Source: Sitta carolinensis (Eukaryota > Chordata > Aves > Passeriformes > Sittidae). Taken from it: 64,000 nucleotides of DNA. The stretch lies in the NCBI GenBank assembly GCA_032173965.1, contig CM063288.1:19069501-19133500 (forward strand), in the 5' to 3' direction. This document shows, in pieces, positions 13,637 to 25,400 of the stretch. Made by a program: the position numbers and the translations under genes. How positions within the stretch are numbered: position 1 is the first letter of the stretch; the number at the start of each line of letters is the position of its first letter. Below the pieces are notes generated by a model that was not told the origin of the DNA, made no database searches, and worked only from the letters and a program-made list of their open reading frames with translations.

Positions 13637-14813
13637 TGGCCATTGAGTTATCCCTTCAGCTTTCTGGTATCTTTTCCACTTAACTGATTTAAGTGCAATA
13701 ATATGTGACCTATAATCTTGAGAATTTTGACACAGTCAGTATAGCTAAGGGAATCTTTAATTACTTTCTAGAGCTTTAAATTTAAACTTGTATCAAATGA
13801 TTATTGTGTGTCTGATTTTACCTCATCCTTTAATTTATATTTTATTTCCAAGTCACATAAAAAATGAAACAACCTCACTCTTGCAATGTCATTATGAAAT
13901 AAAAAATGGATGCTTTGCTTTAAAATGTTGGAATATATATGTGGTAACTTTTGGAAATAAAAATGCTAATTTAATTAATTCAGCATTATTTAGCAATATT
14001 TTCAGTCAACCCAAATGTATATTTTGGGTGAAAATAAAATTTTGTATGACTGACATAAGTATAGTGAAATTCATACGGAAGATATTTAAATCTATGATAA
14101 GAAAATACAAATTTATTGCCAGCCTGTTAACTGTCCCATAGCTCCTGGGCAAACAGTAATTTACATCTAGATGGGGTCTTAAAACCAAATACTGAATAGC
14201 ATTGGCTTCATTCAGATATGAATATGAAGTATTATCAAGTAACTACAAGATGACATTGTGACAGTGATGTTAAATGAGCTTTGAAGAAAAATCTGAGATG
14301 ACCAGGTGAATGTTCTTCTGGGCAAAATGTAATTACCTTGGACGCTGTCTGAAAATGACTACAAAATGACAAAATTTAGTTCTGACAGTAATTTCTGCAG
14401 TTTTCAGGACTGTGGTTTAATAAGACAGCAAATGACTCCCAGGCTGGCAGGATCAGAACACAGCTTGCAGGCATGAGATGGGAGGTACTGACCTCGCCCA
14501 AGTTCACACTAACAATGCAAATTCCCTGTAAATGATATGACAGGTCAGCATTGTAGTAACTGACTTTTTATGAGAGATTAGAGCTCTCATTGCATGGAGA
14601 GTCAGGTATTGTCTGTGCCCTCTCAGCTGACACAAAGCTGGCAGAGACTCCAGACTGAATGCTCATTGGCAAGTGGGGCACACCAGTATGGTTGGTCAGA
14701 GCCCACATTTCACTGAGCATTGGAGAACAAGGTCAGGCTACTGAAAGTCTGTAGTCCTGCAGAGCATATCTGGATGCTGGGGAAACAAGATGCATACAGT
14801 ATACAATAAATTT

Positions 14814-14821
14814 TGACGTCA
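14814..14821. promoter_or_regulatory. Perfect palindromic CRE (TGACGTCA)
   Basis: TGACGTCA is the full CREB/ATF palindrome and contains a CpG, which is depleted in this AT-rich intergenic stretch. It lies about 4.4 kb upstream of the CERS6 start codon. Chance occurrence in 18 kb is not negligible, so function is only a possibility. Confidence 0.25.
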
Positions 14822-17800
14822 TGAAGGTTTAAAAAGTCCCTTGACTAAGTAAATTCTAATGTGACTCTATAGCCCAAACCTGGCCACATGAATAGGCATG
14901 AAGTAGATCTTTCTGAAGGGCCAGTTGAAGTGTGACACAGTTTATCTAGTTTAAGATAAAACCAGCAGGGTTTTCCAGCTGCCTGTCTTTGCCGAGTTGT
15001 GCAAACCTCATTACAAGGTTTTTGTTCCAGATAATTTATTTAAAATTGGTATGGAAGACTCTGACTGTAGTTTGAGTGGGCCTAGTTTAGTGTAGAATAT
15101 ATTCGGGTAGTTAAGCAACATTGCAGTCAAGTGAAGTATGATGGTATCATAAATAGGGCGTACATTTTGGCACATTTTTTTCAGAAATCTAGAGCAGGAA
15201 GCCAAATCAAAGCGAACAATGAAGACAAATGAAGCATGGAGACATACTGACTCAGGCAATCCCTACTTCCTCCTCTCCTTCTGAACCATCCTCACAAGGC
15301 AGTTCTGCTTCAGCTCTTGGCTTTAGTTGGTGCCCAGCACAAAGCAAAAACCATACCAAGGCTTGTAAACCTTTCTTTCAGCTAGGGCTATGTGTCCACG
15401 TATCTTTCCATAGCAGCCAGGGCAAATTACCATGGCATGTCTTTCCAAGTGATAAAACTTGCTTGTCTGCCAAGATAAAACATTTGGAAGGCCACACAGT
15501 GATGTAACCTGGGGTCACCTCTGTATTGCTGTATTTTAGGTGCTATTACACAGAGCTCTGCTAGTGACTTGAATTCAGGGCATGTTGTTTGGTAATTGGG
15601 TAAAGCCAGACTGGTCTCTTCAGGCTAATATAACCCCAGACAGGAGTCAGGACTGGTGTGACATAGCTTTTGTAATGAAGACTGCTGCTCTGTTAGTGTG
15701 ACTCTTGATGAAATTATTAAAAAACTAGTAGCACAAGAAGCTAAAAAGGAGCACAAAACTGCCAGGACCAGCAGGTAGAAGACATGTTAGAAGAATGACA
15801 GCCCATTGCCATGACTGGCACTGCCACTTCCCTGTGTCTACGGTCCTTCATCTTCCCCAGGAGGGCACAGAGCAGTCACACAACACCCAGGCAGTTCTCG
15901 GCCCTTCTGCTTGGCACATCAGCAGCAGTCTAATGGTACTGACCTATGGAAATGGGACTGGCACCAATGCTTTTATAAGTATCAACCACAGCCATCTCTT
16001 TTGCTTAGGAAAAACGCAGTTCAGATTTGGATAACAAGTCTCAGTAGATTGTGTTATTGGCACCTGTACCACCCAGTTCATTAAAGGGACTGGTCCAGAG
16101 CCTTATCACAGCTGACTATGTGCAAGCCTGATGCTATTCCAGAAATACACTAGACTAAATGAGATTTTTTTAAAAAAATTAAAATGGCTGATTGCTTTCA
16201 AATCTTCAGCAATCCTTTAAAATCAGGAGGGTTTTTTTGGTGGAGAAACTCCTCCAGGTGGCTATCTCAGGGTGTTGAAGTAGCAACGTGTAGGATGTCA
16301 GTTTTCTCTTTTCCTTTTTGGAACAGTAACGTAAGTTCAGTAACTTTTGGGTAATCTGTGTATCTGTTTTTGTTTAATTATTACTAACTCTTGTTAGTAA
16401 TTATGAAGTGCCCAGGCTGGGCTTTTGAGGAACCAGTGTTAGTTTCAGCCCTCCACCTTCTTTTAGGACAGTCAACTTTTAGCACTATCTTGGAGTAAGC
16501 TCCTTCAAGATAAGAGACCACAAATAAACCACAGTTTTTAAACTTCTACTGGGCTCTATTTTGTGATATTACAACTTTAGGGGGCAGGAAAGAAAAACAC
16601 CATGGTAGTATCTCCTGTCAAAGCACAATATTCATGCATTCTTATTCCATAGTCATATCTTGGCTACAGCTACAGTTTGGATTCAATTAAAATCTTTTAA
16701 TTGGTCATCCCTTTAAACATTTCTGAACTGTCATTCATTTTCAGATACACCTAGAGATCTATTGTCCTAACATAATTTTATCTGACACAAAAGTCAATTA
16801 TACTAATTGTTCGGCAGGAATTAACCTCTTATGCATCATTAGATTATTACTGTTGCTAGGTTCATTTAGCAAAGATCTTTCCTTTATCTGTACATAAGCA
16901 AAGCTAAGCACCAGCACCTGTGAGTCTCAGTGCCGACTGGGAAATAAAAACTTTGTTGGAAGGAGAACAGACATAAATATTGAATGTACTTCTAAACTGA
17001 TTGGAATATTGAATAGGCTGCAAAGAGACAGGTCACCTTCAGCAGTGGGATAATGACGCTGATTTTCTGATTAAAAATACCTTAGCCTTAAACACAATTA
17101 TTAATGAAGTGAATGGTTATCTGTGTATTGACAGATACTAAAACTATATCTAAAGAACTTTTAATCAGATTGCAAAGTCGATGCTTCTGAGGTCATTCTG
17201 AGGATGTGCCCATACCTCTATTTAAAACTCACTTATGCACATCCATTCAGAAAATGGAGTGATCTGGATGATTTGAGAGGGGTATGTGTATGTGCAGGGG
17301 CCAGCTCAGGTGTTGGGAGAATGTGCTGAAAGATAAGCTCCCAGGGGAAATTCTAGAGGAGCTCTAGACTGTGTGAACAGGGCAAAGAATTTGTAAGGAA
17401 TAAGGATAGGCAATTTTTTGGTACTGGATAAAGGAAGTCTTGATGATTTTAGCGAAGAAATATTTTCTTATGCTCAGAAAATCTTATTTTTATGCAAGGA
17501 AAGCTTCATTAGGGGTGTGGAACTCATGGTCTTCTTTCCCTCTGAACTGAAATTGCAGCAAAGCCCTGGATTTTGCCAGGTCATGTAAGAGAAGAATTCT
17601 GAGACCAAATGAAGGAAGAGATGGGGCCAGGCAGATCTGGCAGTGGTGCTAGAATTCACATTTTTTTTCCAGATGATTTGAAGAACGAGGTGTCTGTACT
17701 CTCTCCCCAAGAAGCAATCATAAGAACTGAATTGGAATGATAATACACACACTTAGGAAATTGTCTCATCAATAAACCAGACACATTCACTGGCAGGTTT

Positions 17801-18960
17801 GCCTGCATGACTCGTCAGCCATCCTGCCAAAGCATTTCCTCAAACTTCCCTGAAATGTCCTAGATGGAAATTATCTCCATATACAGAAGTTGTTTGCTTC
17901 CTTTAAATTGATGTGGCATTTTCCACAGCATTATATTTGACTTATGATTTTATTCAGAACAGAAATGTCAGTACAGACACAAGAAGATGTGCAATTAATT
18001 TTTCAGGAAGGGCCAATAGAGCCAGTGGGGTGAAAAGAGCAAAGTAGCATAAAACATAAAAGTAGGATGATAAAACTGAAGTATGGCATGAGCAGAGGTC
18101 TGTGTCTCACTATTCAACAGCCTGATGGAAAGTATGATATAGTGAAGAAAACAGAAACCATCTAAAATAAACTGAGGCAGGGCAGAAAAAGTGATGCTAC
18201 AGGAGCTACTATTTCAAATAATTTTCTGTGTGCAGGGACCACCATGGGTACAGTTCTGTGGCTATAGCTGTACTAAAGCCTGCTGTAAAGTTTAGTGGAA
18301 TCAATTGTAGTTTTCCCCTCGCAGCGTATCTCTAATAAGACATGGCAATGAGATAAGGAACCAGAGGTAAAAATCTGCATAAAACAGAAAATGTTTTCTT
18401 TAGCCAGGAATGCAAAGCCACAGTCCTAACCTTAATCTTGTTGCTGACGAGTCGTGTGCTTTCTGACGCTTTTCAATGCCACATTTACACCTGTTTGCTG
18501 TACCAGCGATCCGAGTAAAGTCACTGAATGTTTGAGAGTCCTTCCACCTGGGACAGTCCGGTTCCCGGTCAAACACCTCAGCCGAGAGGGCCGGGAGCAG
18601 CGCTCCGGGCCGGGGTCACTCTCGGGGACCGGACTGCGGAAGCCGACCCCGGCCCGCGTGGCTGTGTAGAATTCACAGAGGGTTTTTCACTGCTACCACC
18701 TGCCTACTCCTATCGGGCGACAGCCTTTCCAGGCTCGCCAGGGCTCCGGCTGGGCGGCGAAAGGACAGGGGGGTGACACGGCACGGAGCCGCCAGGGCGG
18801 CGGGGCCCAGGGCCGGCTCGGAGGCGGAGGCTGCGCCCGGTGGGTACAGCGCTGCTGCGGGCAGCCTCGGGCGCGGTGAGTGCCCCCGGGACGGGGTCCC
18901 TCTCGCTCGGGCAGCATCACTTCGGTTTCGGGCTTCGCTGCGATCTTTCGGCAGGGGAAA

Positions 18961-18970
18961 GGGGCGGGGC
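18961..18970 (+). promoter_or_regulatory. GC box (Sp1/KLF consensus)
   Basis: GGGGCGGGGC is an exact Sp1-type site about 270 bp upstream of the CERS6 ATG. Further GC boxes are seen at 19056-19065 (GGCGGGGCGG) and 19080-19087 (GGGCGGGG). Together with the nearby CCAAT box they form a classic TATA-less promoter cluster. Binding is inferred. Confidence 0.6.
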
Positions 18971-19026
18971 AAGGCGGGTCCGGACCGCCCGGCGGGGCCC
19001 CGAGCAGCGGCGGGCGCGGGCGGGAG

Positions 19027-19031
19027 CCAAT
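19027..19031 (+). promoter_or_regulatory. CCAAT box (NF-Y type)
   Basis: CCAAT sits in the context GAGCCAATGG, which matches the extended NF-Y preference. It is 210 bp upstream of the ATG and between GC boxes. NF-Y sites usually lie 60-100 bp upstream of transcription starts, which would put a start near 19090-19130 (inference). Confidence 0.5.
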
Positions 19032-19053
19032 GGATGCCGGCGCGGCCGTGTGA
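19030..19053 (+). other. Candidate 7-codon upstream ORF
   Basis: An ATG at 19030 opens MDAGAAV and stops at TGA 19051-19053. A second ATG at 19034 opens a 33-codon frame that ends at 19135. Both close before the CERS6 ATG. They would matter only if transcription starts upstream of 19030 and the segment is not spliced out. The first ATG overlaps the CCAAT box, which argues that it is promoter DNA rather than transcript. Confidence 0.25.
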
Positions 19054-19240
19054 CAGGCGGGGCGGCCGCTGCCCCCGCCGGGCGGGGAACCTGCACGGCG
19101 GCGCCTGGCAGCATCATCCGCGGCTGCGGGGCTGACACACGCCTCCATCCTCCTCTCTCCCGGCAGCCGCTCACACGCGCCTCGCCGCGGGCAGAGCGGA
19201 GCGGAGCGAAGCGAGGGGCGCCGCGGCAGACAAAGCAAAG

Positions 19241-19410
19241 ATGGCAGGGATCCTCGCCTGGTTCTGGAACGAGCGGTTCTGGCTGCCGCACAACGTCACC
19301 TGGGCGGACCTGCAGAGCACGGAGGAAGCCGCCTTCCCGCAGGCGGAGGACCTCTACCTCGCCTTCCCCCTGGCCTTTTGCATCTTCATGATCCGGCTGC
19401 TCTTCGAAAG
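19241..19410 (+). CDS. CERS6: Ceramide synthase 6, coding exon 1 (residues 1-56 and part of 57)
   Basis: CerS6 is a multipass ER membrane enzyme that N-acylates sphinganine, and recycled sphingosine, with a preference for C14-C16 acyl-CoA to give (dihydro)ceramide. The exon starts at an ATG in a strong Kozak context (A at -3, G at +4) and encodes [20 protein letters not shown] at its N-terminus. N18 begins an NVT sequon known to be glycosylated in the CerS5/6 group. The hydrophobic run at about residues 38-55 ([18 protein letters not shown]) is the first membrane segment. CERS5 differs by a longer, divergent N-terminus, so CERS6 is the better match. The exon ends after AG of codon 57 with donor GTAACG, and exon 2 supplies the last G. 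Codon choice is strongly GC-biased because the exon lies in the CpG island. Expected full length is about 380-390 residues; only about a third is encoded here. Confidence 0.97.
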
Positions 19411-22387
19411 GTAACGCCGAGCCCCTCGCGCCGCCCCGGGCTTAGCTGGGCTGGGCGGGCCCAAGGGCAGCCGAGGAGCCTTGTCAGCCCAGCGTCTTCC
19501 CCCGCCGCTGCTTCTCTGCCGGCCTTACCCGGCCCTTGCGTTATCCCTGCCCCCTCGGTCGGTCACGTAGCGGGCCCGATGCAGGAAGGTGGAGGGCTTC
19601 GAGAGGCAGCCAGGCAGCCGTTCCCGCTGCCTGCGGCGCGGCCCGGCGCGGGCGCTAGGAGGCGAGGTCTGCCCGGGAATGGGCGCAGCCCTCCCGCCAC
19701 CTGCGCCGGCCGCAGCGGGCGGGGGAAAAGGGCCCTCCGGTACCTGTGCGGGTCGGGGCGCCTGTCCGCGACCCGGGGGTGGCGGCGGGGTCCTGTCCGC
19801 CCCCCTCACGGAAGCTCCGCAAGAAGAGTAGTGGCGGCGGGCCGCGGCGGGAAGCGGTCCCGGCAGGAGTTTGGCCGTGCCCCGCCGCAGGGCCGCTCTC
19901 CACAGCGAAGCGCGCGCGGTGTCCCCTGCGCGGCCGGGAGCTGCGGGCCGGCGGCGGCTGTTCAGCCTGGCCTCAGGTGGGAAGGGGCAGCCCGGGGCAG
20001 CGGGGCTGAGCAGAGCCGTGCGTGGCCAGTGCAGATGGTATCCGTGAGCGATCCGTGCCGAGTATCGGAACGCTCCTGGGGCTGTCAGCATTTGGAAGCT
20101 CGGTAGTGAAATGCGCCAGACGCTGTTCATCTCTGAACCAAACTCACCGTTCTTCGAGGCCGCTGAACTCATAAACCACGCTTCACAAATACCATAAATA
20201 CGCGTATATGCATACTTAAACATAAGGCGTCAGACTAGCGATCGGTCCGCAGTGACTGTATTTTCTGAGTGCTCCGTGCGGGTTCTGGGCAGGGGCCGCC
20301 TGTGGCGGGAGGCGGCTGAAGCCCACTGGGTGCTCCCCTGCGCACGCTGCTGCGCCGCCTGACAAAGGTGGTGCTCCATCAACAGCAGAGAACAAAAGAA
20401 CGATTCCTTATGCCAACACCTACGTGTTTTCGGTGTTGTCTTCTTAGGCATGCTATTAGGGTAGTCAAGGAAGATAAAGGAATACCGGTAGTTACTACAT
20501 GCCAGAGAAGGGCTGTAAAGATACTTTAAAAATGGTAAAACCTTTATAAATGAGAAATGTTTTAAATTAAATGAAATTATAAAATTTATAAATGACAAAA
20601 TCTGATCTGCCAGGTACTACTTCAAATTTTCCAAGCATTCCCTCTCCCTGGTTAGAACTTGCCTGTATTCCTAGCTTGGTTGAGAAGGATATTTGTTTAG
20701 AAAAATAAGCTGTCACGGGGTGTTATCTTCTGTGTTGCTTTACAGATTTACTGAACAAGACAGCAAAAGTGGTCATCTGCCTGAAAATCATGTTGTGAAA
20801 AGTTAATTGAAACAGTTGAGTTAAATAGTGCAATATAGTTACAACTGGAGTAATGAGTGCAATTACAAGTCTTTAGATGATGTCAAATAATTTTTTTTTG
20901 CAATCTGTATGACGTGTACTTTTGAGTGTTGAAAGTGGGTGTGTGATATTGCATGTCTTGTCATCTGAACTGTACTGTGCATCAGCAGGACTGTGTTTTG
21001 ATGGAGGAACAGTTAGAGAGATAGTTTCAGCCTCAAGTTTAACTCATTTCTGCTAATCCTGGTGTGGCTGTTGTTAGCATTGTAGAAGCTACTCTGATTA
21101 TGTAGTAGTTTGTATCAACTTACTCTGGTTATTTTTCTTCATTAACTTAATGTTTAATTTTGCAGTGCATTATATTTTTAGGTGTTAGCTATGCATACAG
21201 ATGAGAAAACCAATACTATTTAAAATTATCTTTTATTCATTAGACTTATTTTGAAATTTATATCTAGAAATGTGTTCTGCTAATCTTATTGTGGGTGAGA
21301 GACCTCCAAAGATGTTTTATTAACAATTACTTTTGTATGTATTTTTTCCTTCTAAAATTAAAATCGGTTTCAAAACTCCACTGTGAGAGTAGGATCAGGC
21401 TGTTTTGTGTGTGGGATTAATCCACATCACTTGGTACAACAGTGATTTTTCATGTAGAGCATTTTATTAAAGCAGGCTGAGCAAAAGCAACTGGACCTGT
21501 TTCCACTGATGAAAGCAGGGGGGTTGTGTATGACTTTGAATGGGGGAACAATCAAGCTTTATTGTTGCTTATTGTTAATTGGTTTTTTGAGATTTCTGTG
21601 CTTTGGTTGTTGGGAGCTACAGAAATCCTTCATGCACATCATCTATTAAAGGTCTGCAATTATACAAGATTTAGAAGGGGGAAGAGAGGAATATCTTTAA
21701 AATTGGGTTTTTTTCTTTCTTCTCTTTATTAAAACATGTTGGGTTTTTTTTAAACACAAGTTGTGGATGATCGATGTACTTGCTGCATCCTGCAACATGC
21801 TTTTGCAGATGTTTAGCAGTTGCAATGGTAGCAGCTAAAGAAAAAATAAAAATAGATTCTGTAACACATTTTAGAAACTTGCAGGTTTATTTTAGATCTA
21901 TGACTGTACTGCAGTATTTGTAACATCAGTGTATTCTTAATTTTGTTTTATAAGATACCTTAACTCTAATACAGGTGCTCTTGTAATTCTGTATGCTGGC
22001 AGGTAAGCAGACACAAGGTGTTAAGAATCTGATTATGTGTTTTATATCCATTATTTTCAGACTGCTTCATAGCAGCTGACTGCTAGGCTGCTGGAGTAGT
22101 ATGGTTTATTCCTCTGCTCCACAGGAAGGGTTACAAACTTCATGAATCCTCACAATAGTAAGAAATATGGTTTGGGGGAGTTGGACTTTAAATGTCTTCA
22201 CTTACAAAGTTATGCAACTTGCAATGCTGAAAGTCGATATATATGTTTATATTCTATATACATATGTATTTGTGTATAAATATTTGCAGGTAGAATTGAA
22301 ATTATAGAACCTGGAAATTTTGTTCTTTATACACGTATTACTTACAGAGTTAATCCTATGGGGATTTTTGTTTTTGTTGTTTATTAC

Positions 22388-22415
22388 TGGCTTGGTGAAT
22401 CAATTTACCAAGCCA
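22388..22415. repeat. Perfect 9-bp inverted repeat with 10-nt loop
   Basis: TGGCTTGGT at 22388-22396 is the exact reverse complement of ACCAAGCCA at 22407-22415. The stem is too short for a pre-miRNA, and there is no T-tract or other context that suggests function. Confidence 0.7.
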
Positions 22416-25400
22416 AGAAAATAATCTAGACACTTCTTTGTTTTTTCTCCTTTCAAATGAGTTACTTTTTATTGATTTTCTTGTCCTGCTATCCCTGACC
22501 AGCCCTCTTGAATGAAAGGAAAGGTAGATTAGAACATTAATTTTATGTTCAGTCGCCTCAGCAAGTGGATCTGATGATGATGAGTGCTCCTGAAATAAGC
22601 TTTGGTCTGAAGTATAATCTCATAGCTATGAGACTTAGTGGATGTATCTGCTGTGGTTATCATAGTTATGGATGAGGTGTTAAAATATTTTACCAGCCTT
22701 TTCTCTTTTTCCTTCCATCTCATTCATCTTTTTCTTTAAACACAAAGTACATTTTAAAAAATTATAATAACTAAGCTCAAAGGCAGTGTTACCTAGTAAT
22801 TTGGATGATGGCAGAAGTTTAGCAATGCAGTGGGTAATGTGGGAACATATTTCCCTGTAGTATGTATCCATTTTGTGTATCTTAATACTTTTTCAAAGGC
22901 ATGTGATTAAGGATACCCCCTGTACTATAAAATGCTTTCAAGTAATATAAGTGCTCAATAATAAGTCTCTGTCTCCCTGCATCCTTTCCAGTACTAGTGT
23001 GGGAAAGACAGGTTAAAGCTGAATTGAAACTAGTGTTACTAATAGCAGGGTGTTGTAGTTTTGATTGGCCTAAAAAAAGATAAAGAAACACGAGTTATTC
23101 TGGGCAAATACCATTTTTCTTCTTTTGTTTATGGGATAACATGGCTCTTCTCCCTGTGTGCTGGACCTCACTTGCTCAGAAGCAGCATCCTTTCCTAAGC
23201 ATGTCCTCTGTGAGGAGTGTGTGCTTATAGAAAAACAGTATTCACTCAGCAATCAGTGTGCTTGTTGGACACACAGCAAGAGGGTAACACTTCTGTTTTA
23301 GAGATTTCTCTCAAGCAGAAGTTGACTGAATCCTCCAAAAGGATTCCTGACTAAACAGGTTTCTGATGTGGTCCAGCAATCTTCTGTGTCAAGCAGTCTG
23401 ATATTACTGCTTTCTTTACACTTGGCTCATCTATTGAAGTTACTCAGATTTCATCTTTGCACTGTAGTTGCTCTATATTTAATTTCCCTCATCTTGTAAG
23501 CAGCAGTTTGGGCTCAGATCTAATGAAATCACTCCATGAATCAGCAAACTAGGCTTATACTGCTTTTATTGTAATCTGGCCTTGATGGGGAGCAGTTCTC
23601 AAAGGTGATGCTGATATTCTGCAGTTGATGGAATGGCTCATGAGGTCAGAGATAGCTTGATTTATATAGCAACAGCCCTCCCACTGCACTGACTTGATCT
23701 GAACCAGCCACATCATTTACTATTACTCCCATCAAGATACTGTAGACATTGAGCATAAGGAAATTCATGGCTTTTATATGAAACTTTGCTTTTGTAATAA
23801 TTCAGTCTCAAAAGTAACTTTAGCTGATTTTCATTTAGTATGACACAGTAGAATTCCTAGTGGATCTGGGTGACATGATACGGTGACTGTATGGGCATGT
23901 ATATATATTTTTACTAACTAAAAAATTAATTCGCATGACAATACATACAGTTTTACAAGTGCTTCTGGTGTGTAGTACAAATTTGATTTTTGTACTCCCT
24001 AGGACATCTAATATCGATGGTTTTTTACAACAAAAAAGAGATTAAACAGGATACAAATTTTGGAAGATTGTACAAACTTGCTTTACTTTCAGCAGCTCAA
24101 AACCTCATCTGGAGAGGTTGGGGGAGGTGGTTGGAACACTGATGGTTATTTCTGTCAAAAGCTTTATCTAGGCTGAAATATTTATAGACTTTTTGCTTAC
24201 TTTCCTGTGTATTAGGCAAAATCTGATCATTCAGGTGTAATTCATTTATATATAAGTGGATGTGTATGTTCTGACAATAACTTTCTCAGTTCTTTCTTTA
24301 CTTTTTTTAATAATTTTTTTTCATAAGATGACATGTTGGGCTTTTTCTTTTTGCTTGATTACTATTTAATAAATGCTAAATTCTGTTGAAATTGAATAGC
24401 ATATTGAAATTGCTAACTTGTATGAAAAGACAGACCCTGGCAAGAAAATAACTAAAAAAACCTATTTATTTTCAACTTTAAACCAATTTTGCTTTAAAAA
24501 GGATCAATAGAGCCTTAGCAGTAAATAGTTTTAAAATGCATTTCTATCTTGCTGATCCATTTCTCTGTGCTTCTTTAAGTTACTAATTTTCTGTCATTTA
24601 TCTTTTTCTTTATAAAACCAATTTTTGTTTCCTAGGGTTGCAGGATTGAGCTTTAGCCACTAATACTTGCAGTCTAACACTTCCCAACAAAATGATTGTT
24701 TTACCTGGAGAGCTGTTGTCTGTCTTGGCCTGTGTGTCTTACCAGCTCAGACCAGTGTGGTGTATGCTCACCCACGCTGGTCCTGCCAGTGCTGGCTGGT
24801 GCACATCTCTGTTGTGTAATGTAGTTGTGTGTTCACACATAGGCTTAGAGTGTTCCTTTAAAAGAAGGTGGAGTGAATAAAATGCACATTATTTGAATGT
24901 CCTTCATATAAGACCATTTACAGACGTGCATTAGTGTCGATCTTAAAATTAGGAGTTAAATGAGAAATGCGTGCTGAACTCCAGTAGAGAATGCCATTAA
25001 AAGGGATTCCTTAAAATATCCATGTGAGAGAAGTATGACAGCTAAACCAGAGCTCTGCCAATGGAAAGATTTCAGTGACAGGTCACTAGTGGGTGCTGGG
25101 AGGCTATTACTGAGGCAGAGCCACTGTTGGTAGGGTTTTGTCTGAGCACAGGTTCCAGTTACTGGTAGGATCTCCAATTTGGTCCGGGCCTGGATTCCTG
25201 TAACCATGCAGTTTTACCTGTGTCTCTTTCTGCTTCTCCTACTTCTGCCTCTGTCACTGATTAACAGGCATTTGGGAAAAAGAACTTCTGGTATGCTGTC
25301 CCACTTCTGCAGACCAGTGTCTTATCAATCCATACAAAATATTTAGTAAATTAACATTTGGGATATTCTGTTCCCTTAAATCTGTCTCTGTTCCTGTCAA

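Larger units (their letters stand above)
1..18500. other. Intergenic AT-rich DNA upstream of CERS6
   Basis: I recognise no protein-coding exon or RNA gene here. Open frames are short, occur on both strands at similar sizes, and lack recognisable domains. Apart from the CR1 fragments, tandem repeats and short motifs listed separately, the stretch looks like unique non-coding DNA. In human, CERS6 lies near STK39 in a head-to-head arrangement, so this could be the spacer between the two promoters. That is inferred from known synteny; no STK39 exon is visible. Slightly GC-richer patches at about 5.58-5.85 kb and 7.04-7.45 kb were inspected and gave no recognisable exon. Confidence 0.75.
18530..20115. 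promoter_or_regulatory. CERS6: CpG island spanning CERS6 promoter and exon 1
   Basis: Base composition changes abruptly from AT-rich to very GC- and CpG-rich at about 18.53 kb and returns to AT-rich after about 20.1 kb, with a weaker GC-rich shoulder to about 20.36 kb. The island contains the first coding exon and extends about 700 bp upstream and downstream of it. No TATA box is apparent near the likely start region, as is usual for island promoters with dispersed initiation. The many open frames here on both strands are by-products of high GC and rare stop codons. The transcription start cannot be placed from sequence alone. Confidence 0.9.

Noticed and set aside
18693..20223. Many long overlapping open frames on both strands in the CpG island (up to 242 codons)
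   Set aside because: High GC makes stop codons rare. The frames are low-complexity Arg/Pro/Ala/Gly-rich, overlap one another and exon 1 in wrong frames, and have no recognisable domains.
22388..22415. Hairpin considered as a microRNA precursor
   Set aside because: The stem is only 9 bp; pre-miRNAs need roughly 22 bp or more of near-continuous pairing.
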